Positions 17,188 to 26,156 of a DNA stretch of 35,043 nt are shown here, one piece after another. The notes under the pieces are model-generated. The model had not been told where the DNA came from. It saw only the letters and a program-made list of their open reading frames with translations, and made no database searches. The stretch lies in assembly GCF_028292965.1 (NCBI RefSeq), contig NZ_JAQGLG010000160.1, forward strand, positions 1 through 35,043, in the 5' to 3' direction. The DNA is from Sphingomonas bacterium (GTDB lineage: Bacteria > Pseudomonadota > Alphaproteobacteria > Sphingomonadales > Sphingomonadaceae). Position 1 is the first letter of the stretch, and the number at the start of each line of letters is the position of its first letter. Made by a program: the position numbers and the translations under genes.

Positions 17188-17565
17188 TCAGGCTTTGCAG
17201 GCCTGTTCCGGCTTGCCGGGTGAGGTCAGGGTGATGCCGGCCGGGGTGCCGCTCAGCACATAGCCGTCGGCCTTGTAAGGGTCGCCGGCCTTCTCGGCCT
17301 TGAGCAGCACCGGCGTCACGGCGTCGCCGATCTTGACCGTGACCTGCTTGTTGTTGGCGTAGAAGTCGACCGTCGCCAGGCTCTGGTCCTTGCAGCGGAA
17401 GGTCTTGGTCGACGTGATCGCCGGCGGCAGCTCGACCGGCGCGCGATTGGCCAGCGCTGCCGCTTGGGGGTCGTCCGCGGTGGCGGTCACCGTTTCGGCT
17501 TTTTGTTGACAGGCCGAAAGCGCAAGCAGCGCGACGGCGGCGGCGGGGAGGAGGCGGTTAATCAT
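17188..17565 (-). CDS. Small lipoprotein, possibly MliC-like (C-type lysozyme inhibitor fold)
   Basis: MINRLLPAAAVALLALSACQQ lipobox; TFRCKDQSLATVDFYANNKQVTVKIGD...YVLSGTPAGITLTSPGKPEQACKA; MliC assignment is tentative. Confidence 0.7.
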   Translation of the reverse strand: MINRLLPAAAVALLALSACQQKAETVTATADDPQAAALANRAPVELPPAITSTKTFRCKDQSLATVDFYANNKQVTVKIGDAVTPVLLKAEKAGDPYKADGYVLSGTPAGITLTSPGKPEQACKA

Positions 17566-17667
17566 AGCGCGATTTGCTTTGCGCACGCAGCACGGCCAGT
17601 CAATACCGTTGCGTACAAAGCGCTGCAAATCGGTGTGCGCTGCAACAAAAGCGTCATGACGCCGTCA

Positions 17668-18966
17668 TCATTCGTGGAACTCATCGAGTTCTGGAATGCG
17701 CCCGAAGGCGATCTTGCTGCCGATGCGATCGATCCGCCCGCCATGCAGCGGCCCGAGGCTGACGGCGTGGCGCCCGAACTTGCGGTTGATACGGTCCATA
17801 GCGCGGCTCAGTGCGAGCGTGCGCGTCTCGCGCGCCAGCGGATCGTCGGGGTCGAGCAGGGCGAACAGGGAATCCTGTTCGCCGGCGACCGGCTCGATCT
17901 CGGCCAGGGTCACGCCGATCATGCGGATCTGGAAATCGCCCGGCCGCGCCCGGCCCGCCGCGACGAGGCGCGGGAAGAGTTTTTCGAGCGCCGCCAGCAC
18001 CACGAAACTGTCCTGCGTCGACGGCAATCGCACCGAAGCGCGCCAGTTCGACTTGTCGTCCTCGAAACGGGCATGGAGGATCAGCAGGCGGCAGCGGTAC
18101 GACTTGCGGCGCAACCGGCTCGCGGCCTTGAGCACCAGCCGCCGCGCGGTCAGCCGCACCGGCTCGACCCCGCGCTTGCCCGGGGACAGCACATGGCTGT
18201 GGCCGATGGTGCGGCTCTGCGTTGCCTTTTCGGGCAGGTCGATGCCGTGCAGCAGATACCAGAGCCGGTCGCCATTGGTGCCGCCCCAGGCGGTGCCGGC
18301 GTCGCGCGGCCGCCGCTCGCATAGCTGGCGGATGTCATTGACCCCGTCGCGGGCCAGCCGCCGTTCCATTTTGGCACCGATTCCGGCGATGTCGCGCAAC
18401 TTCAGGTCGAACAACCGCTCGGGCAGCTGCTCGGCGTGGAGCACGATGAGGCCGTCTGGTTTCTGCATGTCGGAGGCAAGCTTGGCGAGCAGCCGGTTGG
18501 GCGCGATGCCAACCGATGAGGTCAGGCAGTCGCCTACCGCGGCGCGGATGCCGGCTTTGATCCGCCGCGCCAGCGCGGTCGCGGCGTCGACGGAGTTCTC
18601 ATTGTCGAGCAGCTGACAGGCGACCTCGTCGATCGAGCACACCCTGGTCACGGGAATGTGCTTCCATATCTCGGCGACGATCGCGTCGTGGAATTCGACA
18701 TATTTCTCGTGCCGCGCCGGCGTCACGATCAGCTCGCGACACAGTCGTTTCGCCTCCCAGACGGGTGTGCCGGTGCCGATACCGTAGCGCTTGGCCTCAA
18801 CCGAGGCGGCAATCGCGACGGTGGTGTCGCTGCCGACCGGGGCGACGATCACCGGCTTGCCGCGCAAGGCCGGGTCGAGCTGCTGCTCGACGCTGGCGAA
18901 ATAGCTGTTCAGGTCGAGAAACAGCCAGCGCAGCGGACGCGGCGGGAAGAGCGGCGACTCGGCCAT
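17668..18966 (-). CDS. Y-family DNA polymerase (DinB/UmuC-like)
   Basis: WLFLDLNSYFASVEQQLDPALRGKPVIVAP...VCSIDEVACQLL...SVGIAPNRLLAKLASDMQKPDGL; start moved to MAESPLF because the upstream ATG falls in the LexA-type box. Confidence 0.9.
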   Translation of the reverse strand: MAESPLFPPRPLRWLFLDLNSYFASVEQQLDPALRGKPVIVAPVGSDTTVAIAASVEAKRYGIGTGTPVWEAKRLCRELIVTPARHEKYVEFHDAIVAEIWKHIPVTRVCSIDEVACQLLDNENSVDAATALARRIKAGIRAAVGDCLTSSVGIAPNRLLAKLASDMQKPDGLIVLHAEQLPERLFDLKLRDIAGIGAKMERRLARDGVNDIRQLCERRPRDAGTAWGGTNGDRLWYLLHGIDLPEKATQSRTIGHSHVLSPGKRGVEPVRLTARRLVLKAASRLRRKSYRCRLLILHARFEDDKSNWRASVRLPSTQDSFVVLAALEKLFPRLVAAGRARPGDFQIRMIGVTLAEIEPVAGEQDSLFALLDPDDPLARETRTLALSRAMDRINRKFGRHAVSLGPLHGGRIDRIGSKIAFGRIPELDEFHE

Positions 18967-18972
18967 TGATGG

Positions 18973-18987
18973 GAACATAACAGGAAC
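18973..18987 (-). promoter_or_regulatory. LexA-type SOS box GAAC-N7-GAAC
   Basis: GAAC ATAACAG GAAC, matches the alphaproteobacterial LexA consensus GTTC-N7-GTTC on the opposite strand. Confidence 0.75.
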
Positions 18988-19041
18988 TTCTGGCCGGTCT
19001 AGACAGTTGACGTGCGGTTATCTTCCGTTCGACAAGGGTGC

Positions 19042-20046
19042 ATGGCTTCGCTTGCCCCCCAGCCGCCTTCTCCCACGCTCGCGCATGTCCGCGGCGTCGA
19101 GGATTATTGGCAGCGGCACACCGGGCGCGCGCCGCCACGGTGCGGCAACGAAATGGCCGATCGCCTGCTGCTCGATGCTCTCGGGCTGGGGATTGAACAG
19201 ACCATGACCTATGTCATGCACCAGCGGCCCGATTACGCCAGTTTCGAGGCATGGGTGTTCGAGACGGTTGGCGTGCTCGATGCCGATCTGATCGAGCGTT
19301 ACAATGCCTGGGTCGATGGCTCTCCGGCCCCGATCGCGACGCTTCACCGGCTCGCCGCGATCGATGCGATGCCTGCAGTACTGGATGCCGACGACCTCGC
19401 GCATTGGGACGAGCATGGCTATGTCGTGCTACGCGCCGCGATCAGCCGGTCCGCGGCGGCCGATCTCGAGGCTTTGCTGTGGCAGGTGGTCGATGCCCGG
19501 CCGGACGACCCCGACAGCTGGTACGGCGCGCGCACCAACGGGATCATGATCCAGCATTTCCAGCACCCGGCGCAGGACGTGGTGCGGCGTTCGGCCCGTG
19601 TCCACAAGGCGTTCGCCCAGCTCTGGGGCACCAGCGACCTGTGGTCGAGCACCGACCGTATGAGCTTCAACCCGCCGGAACGGCTGGGCAGGAAATTCCC
19701 CGGTCCGCATCTCCACTGGGATGTCAGCATCGCCCAGCCGATCGCATTGGGCACCCAGGGTATTCTTTACATGACCGACACCGCCGCCGATCAGGGCGCG
19801 TTGCAGCTGGTGCCGGGTTTCCAGCACCGCATCGCCGCGTGGCTCGACCAGTTGGGTGGTGCCGATCCGCGCCAGGTCGATCTCAGCGACCAGACCATCA
19901 CCGTTCCCGCCAATGCCGGCGATCTGGTGATCTGGCGCTACGACCTGCCGCACGGCGCCAGCCCCAACCGCAGCGACCGGCCGCGCATGGCGCAATATGC
20001 CAACATGTACGCGCCCCACTGGGTCGACAATCCGGTGTGGCTGTGA
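19042..20046 (+). CDS. Phytanoyl-CoA dioxygenase (PhyH)-family protein
   Basis: [13 protein letters not shown]...[41 protein letters not shown]...[27 protein letters not shown]. Confidence 0.85.
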   Translation: MASLAPQPPSPTLAHVRGVEDYWQRHTGRAPPRCGNEMADRLLLDALGLGIEQTMTYVMHQRPDYASFEAWVFETVGVLDADLIERYNAWVDGSPAPIATLHRLAAIDAMPAVLDADDLAHWDEHGYVVLRAAISRSAAADLEALLWQVVDARPDDPDSWYGARTNGIMIQHFQHPAQDVVRRSARVHKAFAQLWGTSDLWSSTDRMSFNPPERLGRKFPGPHLHWDVSIAQPIALGTQGILYMTDTAADQGALQLVPGFQHRIAAWLDQLGGADPRQVDLSDQTITVPANAGDLVIWRYDLPHGASPNRSDRPRMAQYANMYAPHWVDNPVWL

Positions 20047-20384
20047 GCGCCGGGCTCGCCCGCTATGGCGATTTCTGGCCGCATTACCTGCGCGAGCATG
20101 CCCGGCCCGCGACGCGTGCGATCCACTATGCCGGCACCGCGCTGACCTTCCTGTTCCTGGCGCTCGCGCTGCAACGTGGCGGCTGGTGGTGGGCGATGCT
20201 GCCGCTGGCCGGCTATGGTTTTGCCTGGGCCGCGCATTTCGCCGTCGAGCGCAACCGGCCGGCGACCTTCACCTATCCGCTCTGGTCGCTGGTCAGCGAC
20301 TATCGCATGTTCCTTTTGTGGCTTACCGGGCGGCTCGCGCCTCATCTGCGCGCCGCCGGCGTAACCGGATCCGATGGAGAATGA
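20043..20384 (+). CDS. DUF962/Mpo1-like membrane protein
   Basis: [31 protein letters not shown]...[29 protein letters not shown] start overlaps PhyH stop. Confidence 0.88.
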   Translation: MSAGLARYGDFWPHYLREHARPATRAIHYAGTALTFLFLALALQRGGWWWAMLPLAGYGFAWAAHFAVERNRPATFTYPLWSLVSDYRMFLLWLTGRLAPHLRAAGVTGSDGE

Positions 20385-20385
20385 C

Positions 20386-20619
20386 ATGAAACGCTTGTGG
20401 CTCGGCCTCGGCATCGCACTTGTGACGACGGCCTGTTCGAAACCCCAGACGGCGAGCGAGAACAGCGCCGAATCGATCCGCACCACCGCCATGGCCAATA
20501 TCGTCGCGGCAATCCCGACCCCGACGCCCACCGCCACGCCCGAACCGGGCAATGCGGCGGCGCTTGAGGCGGGCAGCAATCTTTCGGACATGGTGTCCAA
20601 CCTGCAATCGCAGGACTGA
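20386..20619 (+). CDS. Small hypothetical lipoprotein
   Basis: MKRLWLGLGIALVTTACSKPQTA lipobox. Confidence 0.7.
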   Translation: MKRLWLGLGIALVTTACSKPQTASENSAESIRTTAMANIVAAIPTPTPTATPEPGNAAALEAGSNLSDMVSNLQSQD

Positions 20620-20696
20620 CAGGTGGCAATGACGGCTTGTGCGGCAAGCAGCAGCGGTTGCTTGCCCCGTCGCGCGGCGCGGGCCATCTAGTGGCG

Positions 20697-21689
20697 ATGA
20701 CAGTGATTCCCGATACGCTGGCGTTGATCGGCAACACGCCGCTGGTTCGGCTCAAGGGCCCGAGCGAGGCGGCCGGTGCCGAGATCTACGGCAAATGCGA
20801 ATTCGCCAACCCCGGGGCTTCGGTCAAGGATCGCGCCGCGCTGTTCATCGTCGAGGATGCCGAGGAGCGCGGGCTGCTGGCGCCCGGCGGCACGATCGTC
20901 GAGGGCACGGCCGGCAACACGGGCATCGGTCTTGCGCTGGTCGGCAATGCCAAGGGCTACAAGACGATAATCGTCATGCCCGAGACGCAAAGCCGCGAGA
21001 AGATGGATACGTTGCGCGCGCTCGGTGCCGAACTGGTGCTGGTGCCGGCGGCACCTTACGCCAATTGCGCGCATTTCGTGCACACCTCGCGCCGCATCGC
21101 GGAGGAGACGCCGGGCGCGATCTGGGCCAACCAGTTCGACAATGTCGCCAATCGCCGCGCGCATATCGTCGGTACCGCTGAGGAAATCTGGGCCCAGATG
21201 GACGGGCGGATTGACGGTTTCACCTGCGCCGTTGGTACCGGCGGCACGCTGGCCGGGGTCGGACTCGGGCTCAAGGCCAAGGACGAGAAGGTCACCATTG
21301 CGCTGAGCGATCCGCACGGTGCGGCGCTGTACGATTATTATGCCTGTGGCGAACTCAACGCCGAGGGCAGTTCGGTTGCCGAAGGGATCGGGCAGGGGCG
21401 CATCACCGCCAATCTCGAAGGCGCGCCGATCGATACGCAATTCCGCATTTCCGACGAGGAGGGGCTGTTATGGGTCCGCCGTCTGCTCGCCGAGGAGGGA
21501 CTGTGCCTCGGCCTGTCGTCGGGCATCAATGTCGCCGGTGCGATCCTGCTGGCCCGCCAACTCGGCCCCGGTTCGCGTGTCGCGACGATCCTGTGCGACA
21601 CCGGTTTTCGCTACCTTTCGACGCTCTACAATCGCGCCTGGCTCGAGCAGAAAGGTCTCACCGTCCCGCCCTGGCTGATGCGCGATTAG
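20697..21689 (+). CDS. cysK: Cysteine synthase (PLP-dependent)
   Basis: LIGNTPLVRLKGPSEA...EFANPGASVKDRAA...VEGTAGNTGIGLALVG...VGTGGTLAGVG. Confidence 0.92.
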   Translation: MTVIPDTLALIGNTPLVRLKGPSEAAGAEIYGKCEFANPGASVKDRAALFIVEDAEERGLLAPGGTIVEGTAGNTGIGLALVGNAKGYKTIIVMPETQSREKMDTLRALGAELVLVPAAPYANCAHFVHTSRRIAEETPGAIWANQFDNVANRRAHIVGTAEEIWAQMDGRIDGFTCAVGTGGTLAGVGLGLKAKDEKVTIALSDPHGAALYDYYACGELNAEGSSVAEGIGQGRITANLEGAPIDTQFRISDEEGLLWVRRLLAEEGLCLGLSSGINVAGAILLARQLGPGSRVATILCDTGFRYLSTLYNRAWLEQKGLTVPPWLMRD

Positions 21690-21746
21690 GCGTCGGCAAG
21701 GCGTGCCATCGACAAGACCGTTGGCATACGTTACATTTCTGCCACA

Positions 21747-22061
21747 GTGACGATGATGATCGGACAGGATCAAGGCCAGACGTCGCAGCGCGTGAAGGTG
21801 GGCATGATTGGCCTTGCCGCCGTGCTGCTGCTGATCGGCTTTGCCGCGGCGGTGTTCAGCACCGCGAGCCGCGAGCGCCCGATGGCCGTGGCCGGCGGGG
21901 TGCGATCCGACGTCGTCGCCAATCTCGTTTCCGGCAATCAGAGCGCGCCTGGCGCCAGCGCGACCAGCGAACCGCTCGCCGATCTCGGTCTCACCCCCAG
22001 CGCGGTGAATGATCCGGCGACCAACGCCAACGCTCCCAAGCCGGCGCACGCACCGCGCTGA
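21747..22061 (+). CDS. Small single-TM hypothetical protein
   Basis: MIGLAAVLLLIGFAAAVFS membrane segment; no recognised domain; start uncertain. Confidence 0.6.
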   Translation: MTMMIGQDQGQTSQRVKVGMIGLAAVLLLIGFAAAVFSTASRERPMAVAGGVRSDVVANLVSGNQSAPGASATSEPLADLGLTPSAVNDPATNANAPKPAHAPR

Positions 22062-22089
22062 GGGTGCCGCAGCCGAGAGAATCGGCAGC

Positions 22090-22144
22090 GGGGATTTTCG
22101 GGGAAAACACGGGGCGAAGGGCGATTCGCCCGGGATTCCAGGGG
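22090..22144 (+). promoter_or_regulatory. G-run array with approximately 10-bp spacing upstream of mraZ
   Basis: GGGG at 22090, 22100, 22111; GGG at 22119 and 22132; GGGG at 22141. Confidence 0.45.
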
Positions 22145-22232
22145 ATTTACGACCATCGAGATCGAACAGACTGGGAACAGGCTGAAATGACGACGAAAAA
22201 AGCGACGGGAATCTAAATAAATAGACTTCTGT

Positions 22233-22286
22233 CCCCGCAAATCCCGGTTAATCCCCTTGTAACCCCGACTGTCCCGCGCTACGCCC
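22233..22286 (-). promoter_or_regulatory. Exactly 10-bp-phased C-run array upstream of mraZ (candidate MraZ boxes on the minus strand)
   Basis: CCC(C) starting at 22233, 22243, 22253, 22263, 22273, then 22284. Confidence 0.55.
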
Positions 22287-22337
22287 GGAGATATTGAGGG
22301 GCAGACTCATTCGCCTGCGTGAAAGCAGTCCCTGAAG

Positions 22338-22880
22338 GTGGCGTTGGCCGCTTTCGGGAGCGGAGAAGGTGTGCCCGGTGCCAACGGGGTAAACGGGGTG
22401 AGCAGGGGCATTTACAAGGGAGCGGCGTTGCAGCTTGTCGATGACAAGCTCCGCGTTGCCATCCCTGCCTCGCTCCGCAACACCATCATCAGCAACTCGC
22501 CCGAGGGCGACATGCGCGTCACCATCGCGGTGCACCCGCAGGGCGATTGCCTGGTCGGCTACGATCTTCCCTGGGGACTGACGCTCAACGAGCGGGCCAA
22601 TGACCGCGACGCCCAGCACGCGGACGAAAACGGCGAGATCGATTACGATTACAAGCGCCGCGTCGCCAATGGCGAGGATCTGCCGTTCGACCCCAGCGGC
22701 CGCTTCATCATGCACGGCTTCCACAAGAAGAAGGCGAAGATCGGCAAGCTGGCCTTCTTCTATGGCCAGTGGGACCATTTCGAGATCTGGGACCCGGCGA
22801 CGCTGCTCGCGAAGCAGGCGTCGGGCACGATGCGCGACAACCTCGAATATCTGCTCGAGGAAAAGGGGATCGTGCTGTGA
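22338..22880 (+). CDS. mraZ: Transcriptional regulator MraZ
   Basis: [25 protein letters not shown]...[39 protein letters not shown]; start ambiguous (GTG 22338, 22371 or 22398). Confidence 0.88.
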   Translation: MALAAFGSGEGVPGANGVNGVSRGIYKGAALQLVDDKLRVAIPASLRNTIISNSPEGDMRVTIAVHPQGDCLVGYDLPWGLTLNERANDRDAQHADENGEIDYDYKRRVANGEDLPFDPSGRFIMHGFHKKKAKIGKLAFFYGQWDHFEIWDPATLLAKQASGTMRDNLEYLLEEKGIVL

Positions 22881-23833
22881 GCGATCCCGTCACCCAATCC
22901 CATATTCCCGTGTTGCTCGACGAAGTCATCGACGCGCTCGCCGCCTGCCCTGGCGAACGTCATGTCGATGCGACCTTCGGCGCCGGGGGCTATACGCGGG
23001 CGCTGCTCTCCCTTGGCGCCCGCGTATTCGCGTTTGATCGCGACCCTGACGCGATCATGGGCGGGAAGGCGCTGGCAGGGGAGAGCGACGGCAAGCTGAC
23101 GCTCGTGCCAGCGCCTTTCTCGGCGATGGAGAGCGAACTCGCCGCGCGCGACGCGCTGCCGGTCGAGGGCGTGACGATGGATATCGGCGTATCCTCAATG
23201 CAACTCGACCAGGCCGAGCGCGGATTCTCGTTCCAGTCCGACGGCCCGCTCGACATGCGCATGAGCCAGGAAGGCGAGAGCGCGGCGGATTTCGTCAATC
23301 ATGCCGATGAGGAAGTCATCGCGGACGTGCTGTACGAATATGGCGAGGAGCATCGCTCGCGCCGCGTGGCGCGCGCGATCGTTGCGGCGCGCCCGATCAC
23401 CCGCACCGGTGAACTGGCGCACATCGTGCGCAAGGCGTTGGGCCACAAGCCGCACGACAAGAAGGACCCGGCGACGCGGGTTTTTCAGGCGATCCGCATT
23501 CATGTGAACCGCGAACTGGGCGAGCTGGCCGATGGTCTGGCGGCGGCCGAGCGCGTGCTCGCGCCGGGTGGTCGCCTCGCGGTTGTCACCTTTCATTCGC
23601 TGGAGGACCGGCTGGTCAAACGCTTCCTGCGCGAGCGCAGCGGCGGGACGCCATCGGGTTCGCGGCACCTGCCCGAAGTCGCGGCCGTGGCCGCGCCGAG
23701 TTTCGAGCAGGTCGGCAAGGCGGTGCGTGCCGGAGACGCCGAGGTGGCGCGCAACCCGCGCGCACGCTCGGCGACGTTGCGGGTGGCCCGGCGCACGTCC
23801 GCGCCGGCCTGGGCTTTTGAGGGAGCGTTGTAA
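22877..23833 (+). CDS. rsmH: 16S rRNA (cytosine(1402)-N(4))-methyltransferase
   Basis: [13 protein letters not shown]...[14 protein letters not shown]...FDRDPDAI...[17 protein letters not shown]...[21 protein letters not shown] start. Confidence 0.96.
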   Translation: MSDPVTQSHIPVLLDEVIDALAACPGERHVDATFGAGGYTRALLSLGARVFAFDRDPDAIMGGKALAGESDGKLTLVPAPFSAMESELAARDALPVEGVTMDIGVSSMQLDQAERGFSFQSDGPLDMRMSQEGESAADFVNHADEEVIADVLYEYGEEHRSRRVARAIVAARPITRTGELAHIVRKALGHKPHDKKDPATRVFQAIRIHVNRELGELADGLAAAERVLAPGGRLAVVTFHSLEDRLVKRFLRERSGGTPSGSRHLPEVAAVAAPSFEQVGKAVRAGDAEVARNPRARSATLRVARRTSAPAWAFEGAL

Positions 23834-24417
23834 TGCTTGCTTATGCGTGGAAGAGTCTCGGCTGGTTCACCGCGATCGTCGCGGTGGCGCTCGGTTTCCT
23901 GCTGGTGCCGCTGCAGGTCGCGGCCGAGCGCAAGAAGCTCGACAAGACCGTGGCGCAGATCGGTGCCGCGCATCGCGACATCCGCGCGCTGGAGACCGAA
24001 TTCGACACCCGCGCCAATCTCGCCCAACTCGAGCAGTGGAATGGCGACACGTTGCGCCTGACCGCGCCGGTTGCCGGCCAATATATCACCGACGAAGCGG
24101 CGCTCGCCAGCCTCGACCTGCGCGGCGCGCAGCCGGGCGGGGCCGGCGCGCAGATGGCTTCGCTGGTCGTGCCGTCGCGGCCGACCGGTCTCGCTACCGT
24201 CCAGGCGACGACACCCGCCATTCGCATCCTGCCGGCCACCGCGATAGCCGCGCCCGAGCCCAGCCTCGCCGGCGCGGTCGCCGAGGTGCGCACCGCCGCG
24301 GTCGAGCGCATCAAGTCGCAGGCCGTCGCTTCGCTCGATCGCAAATTGCTCAGCGATTCGACCATCGGTGACCTGATGAACAGCGCCCGTGCCGAGACCG
24401 GAGGCGCCGGCCGGTGA
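23833..24417 (+). CDS. ftsL: FtsL-like cell division protein
   Basis: Position between rsmH and ftsI; N-terminal TM then AERKKLDKTVAQIGAAHRDIRALETEFDTRANLAQLEQWN. Confidence 0.8.
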   Translation: MLAYAWKSLGWFTAIVAVALGFLLVPLQVAAERKKLDKTVAQIGAAHRDIRALETEFDTRANLAQLEQWNGDTLRLTAPVAGQYITDEAALASLDLRGAQPGGAGAQMASLVVPSRPTGLATVQATTPAIRILPATAIAAPEPSLAGAVAEVRTAAVERIKSQAVASLDRKLLSDSTIGDLMNSARAETGGAGR

Positions 24418-26156
24418 CCGCGATGATCGCCCAGCCGCAGCCGCAGCGCCGCATGAACGGCCAGCGCCAGGCGCTGGTCGCGACGGCGCATGTGCGGTTG
24501 ATGATCCTCATGCTGATGATCGGCGCGGGCTTCTTGCTGGTAATGGGGCGCATCGCGATGCTCGGCCTGCTCGGCCTGCTCGGCTCGCCGGCCAATGCCG
24601 CGGCTTTGACCGGCGGATTGATGCAGCGCGCCGACATCATCGATCGCAACGGCGCGCCGCTCGCGCGCACCATCGCCGCCTGGACGATCGGTATCCACCC
24701 GCGCGAGGTGATCGGTGATCGCCACGAGATCGCCCGCCAGCTTGCGGCGGCAATGCCGGGGCAGAGCGAGGACTATTATTATACCCAGCTGACGCGCGAC
24801 GTGCCGTTCACCTATCTCGACCGCCACGCCTCGCCCGCCACCGTCAACCGCGTGCACGTCATCGGCGAACCCGCGATCGTCTTCGCGCAGGAGGCCGAGC
24901 GACTCTATCCGCAGTCGACGCTCGCCGCGCACGTGCTCGGCTATGTCGCGCCGACCGACGAGGATCCGCACGTCATCGGCCGCGCCGGCATGGAGCGCGC
25001 GTTCGAGGCACAGCTGAGCAATTCGGTGCGTGGCGCGCCGCTGGCGCTATCGGTCGACAGCCGCGTGCAGGCCGCGATGGAGAGCGAGCTCGGCCGCGCG
25101 ATGGTCGATTTCAAGGCCAAGGCGGCGACCGGCCTGGTGCTCGACGTCGACACCGGCGAAGTCATCGCGATGGTCTCGCTGCCGGTCTACAATCCCAACA
25201 AGTTGAAGGGCACCAGTCCCGAGGCGCTGCGCAACAACGTCACCCAGTCGGTCTATGAACTCGGCTCGACCTTCAAGCCGATCACCATGGCGGCGGCGAT
25301 CAATGACGGCGTGGTGACCTCGATGGCACGCCGCTTCGACGCGACGGCGCCGATCCAGGTCGGCCGCTTCACCATCCATGACGATCGCGGCGACGAGCAG
25401 CGCCGCTGGCTCAACATCCCGGAAACGCTGATCTATTCGTCGAACATCGCCACCGCGCGTGTCGCCGACGAGCTCGGGCAAGCGCGCCTGTCGGGCATGT
25501 TCCGCGCGCTCGGCTTCGATACCCGCCCGGCGATCGAACTGAAGGAGCGCGCGCGGCCGCTTTGGCCGAGCTTCTGGGCGCGTACCACGGTGATGACCAC
25601 TGCTTATGGCCACGGTATCGCGGTGACGCCGCTGCAGCTCGCCAATGCCTATGCGACCCTGGTCAATGGCGGCATCTGGCGCCCGACCACCTTGCTCAAG
25701 GTCGCGCCGGGCGCGGCTCCGGCCGGTCGTCGCGTGCTGACCGAGGCGACCAGCGCCCGCATGCGCCAGCTGCTGCGCCTCGTCGTGATGCGCGGCACGG
25801 GCCGCAAGGCCGATGTCCCCGGCTACCGCGTTGGCGGGAAGACTGGCACCGCAGAAGTGGCCGGCGCTGGGGGCTATTCGAAGAAAGCCAATGTCTCGAC
25901 CTTTGCCGGTGCTTTCCCGATGGATCATCCGCGCTACGTTGTCGTCGCAATGCTCGATTCGCCTGTGGGCAATGCCCAGTCCTTCGGCCTGACCACCGCG
26001 GCATGGACCGCGGCACCGGTCGTCAACCGCGTGATCGCGCGGACCGGCGCGATGCTCGGCGTGCTGCCCGACGACAAGCGCGACGTCGATGTCTCCGACC
26101 TGTTGCCGCTCCTCTGGTCGGCACCGGGCGAAAAGAAACTGGCCACCGTCGAATGA
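24414..26156 (+). CDS. ftsI: Peptidoglycan D,D-transpeptidase FtsI (PBP3)
   Basis: ELGSTFKPITMAAAI (SxxK), SSNIATARVA, GGKTGTAEVAG (KTG); GTG start. Confidence 0.95.
   Translation: MTAMIAQPQPQRRMNGQRQALVATAHVRLMILMLMIGAGFLLVMGRIAMLGLLGLLGSPANAAALTGGLMQRADIIDRNGAPLARTIAAWTIGIHPREVIGDRHEIARQLAAAMPGQSEDYYYTQLTRDVPFTYLDRHASPATVNRVHVIGEPAIVFAQEAERLYPQSTLAAHVLGYVAPTDEDPHVIGRAGMERAFEAQLSNSVRGAPLALSVDSRVQAAMESELGRAMVDFKAKAATGLVLDVDTGEVIAMVSLPVYNPNKLKGTSPEALRNNVTQSVYELGSTFKPITMAAAINDGVVTSMARRFDATAPIQVGRFTIHDDRGDEQRRWLNIPETLIYSSNIATARVADELGQARLSGMFRALGFDTRPAIELKERARPLWPSFWARTTVMTTAYGHGIAVTPLQLANAYATLVNGGIWRPTTLLKVAPGAAPAGRRVLTEATSARMRQLLRLVVMRGTGRKADVPGYRVGGKTGTAEVAGAGGYSKKANVSTFAGAFPMDHPRYVVVAMLDSPVGNAQSFGLTTAAWTAAPVVNRVIARTGAMLGVLPDDKRDVDVSDLLPLLWSAPGEKKLATVE

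Noticed and set aside
23841-24971. Long antisense ORFs in the dcw cluster (23841-24971, 25047-25928, 25934-27493, 30052-31440, 33517-35025)
   Set aside because: Typical high-GC shadow ORFs opposite well-conserved essential genes.
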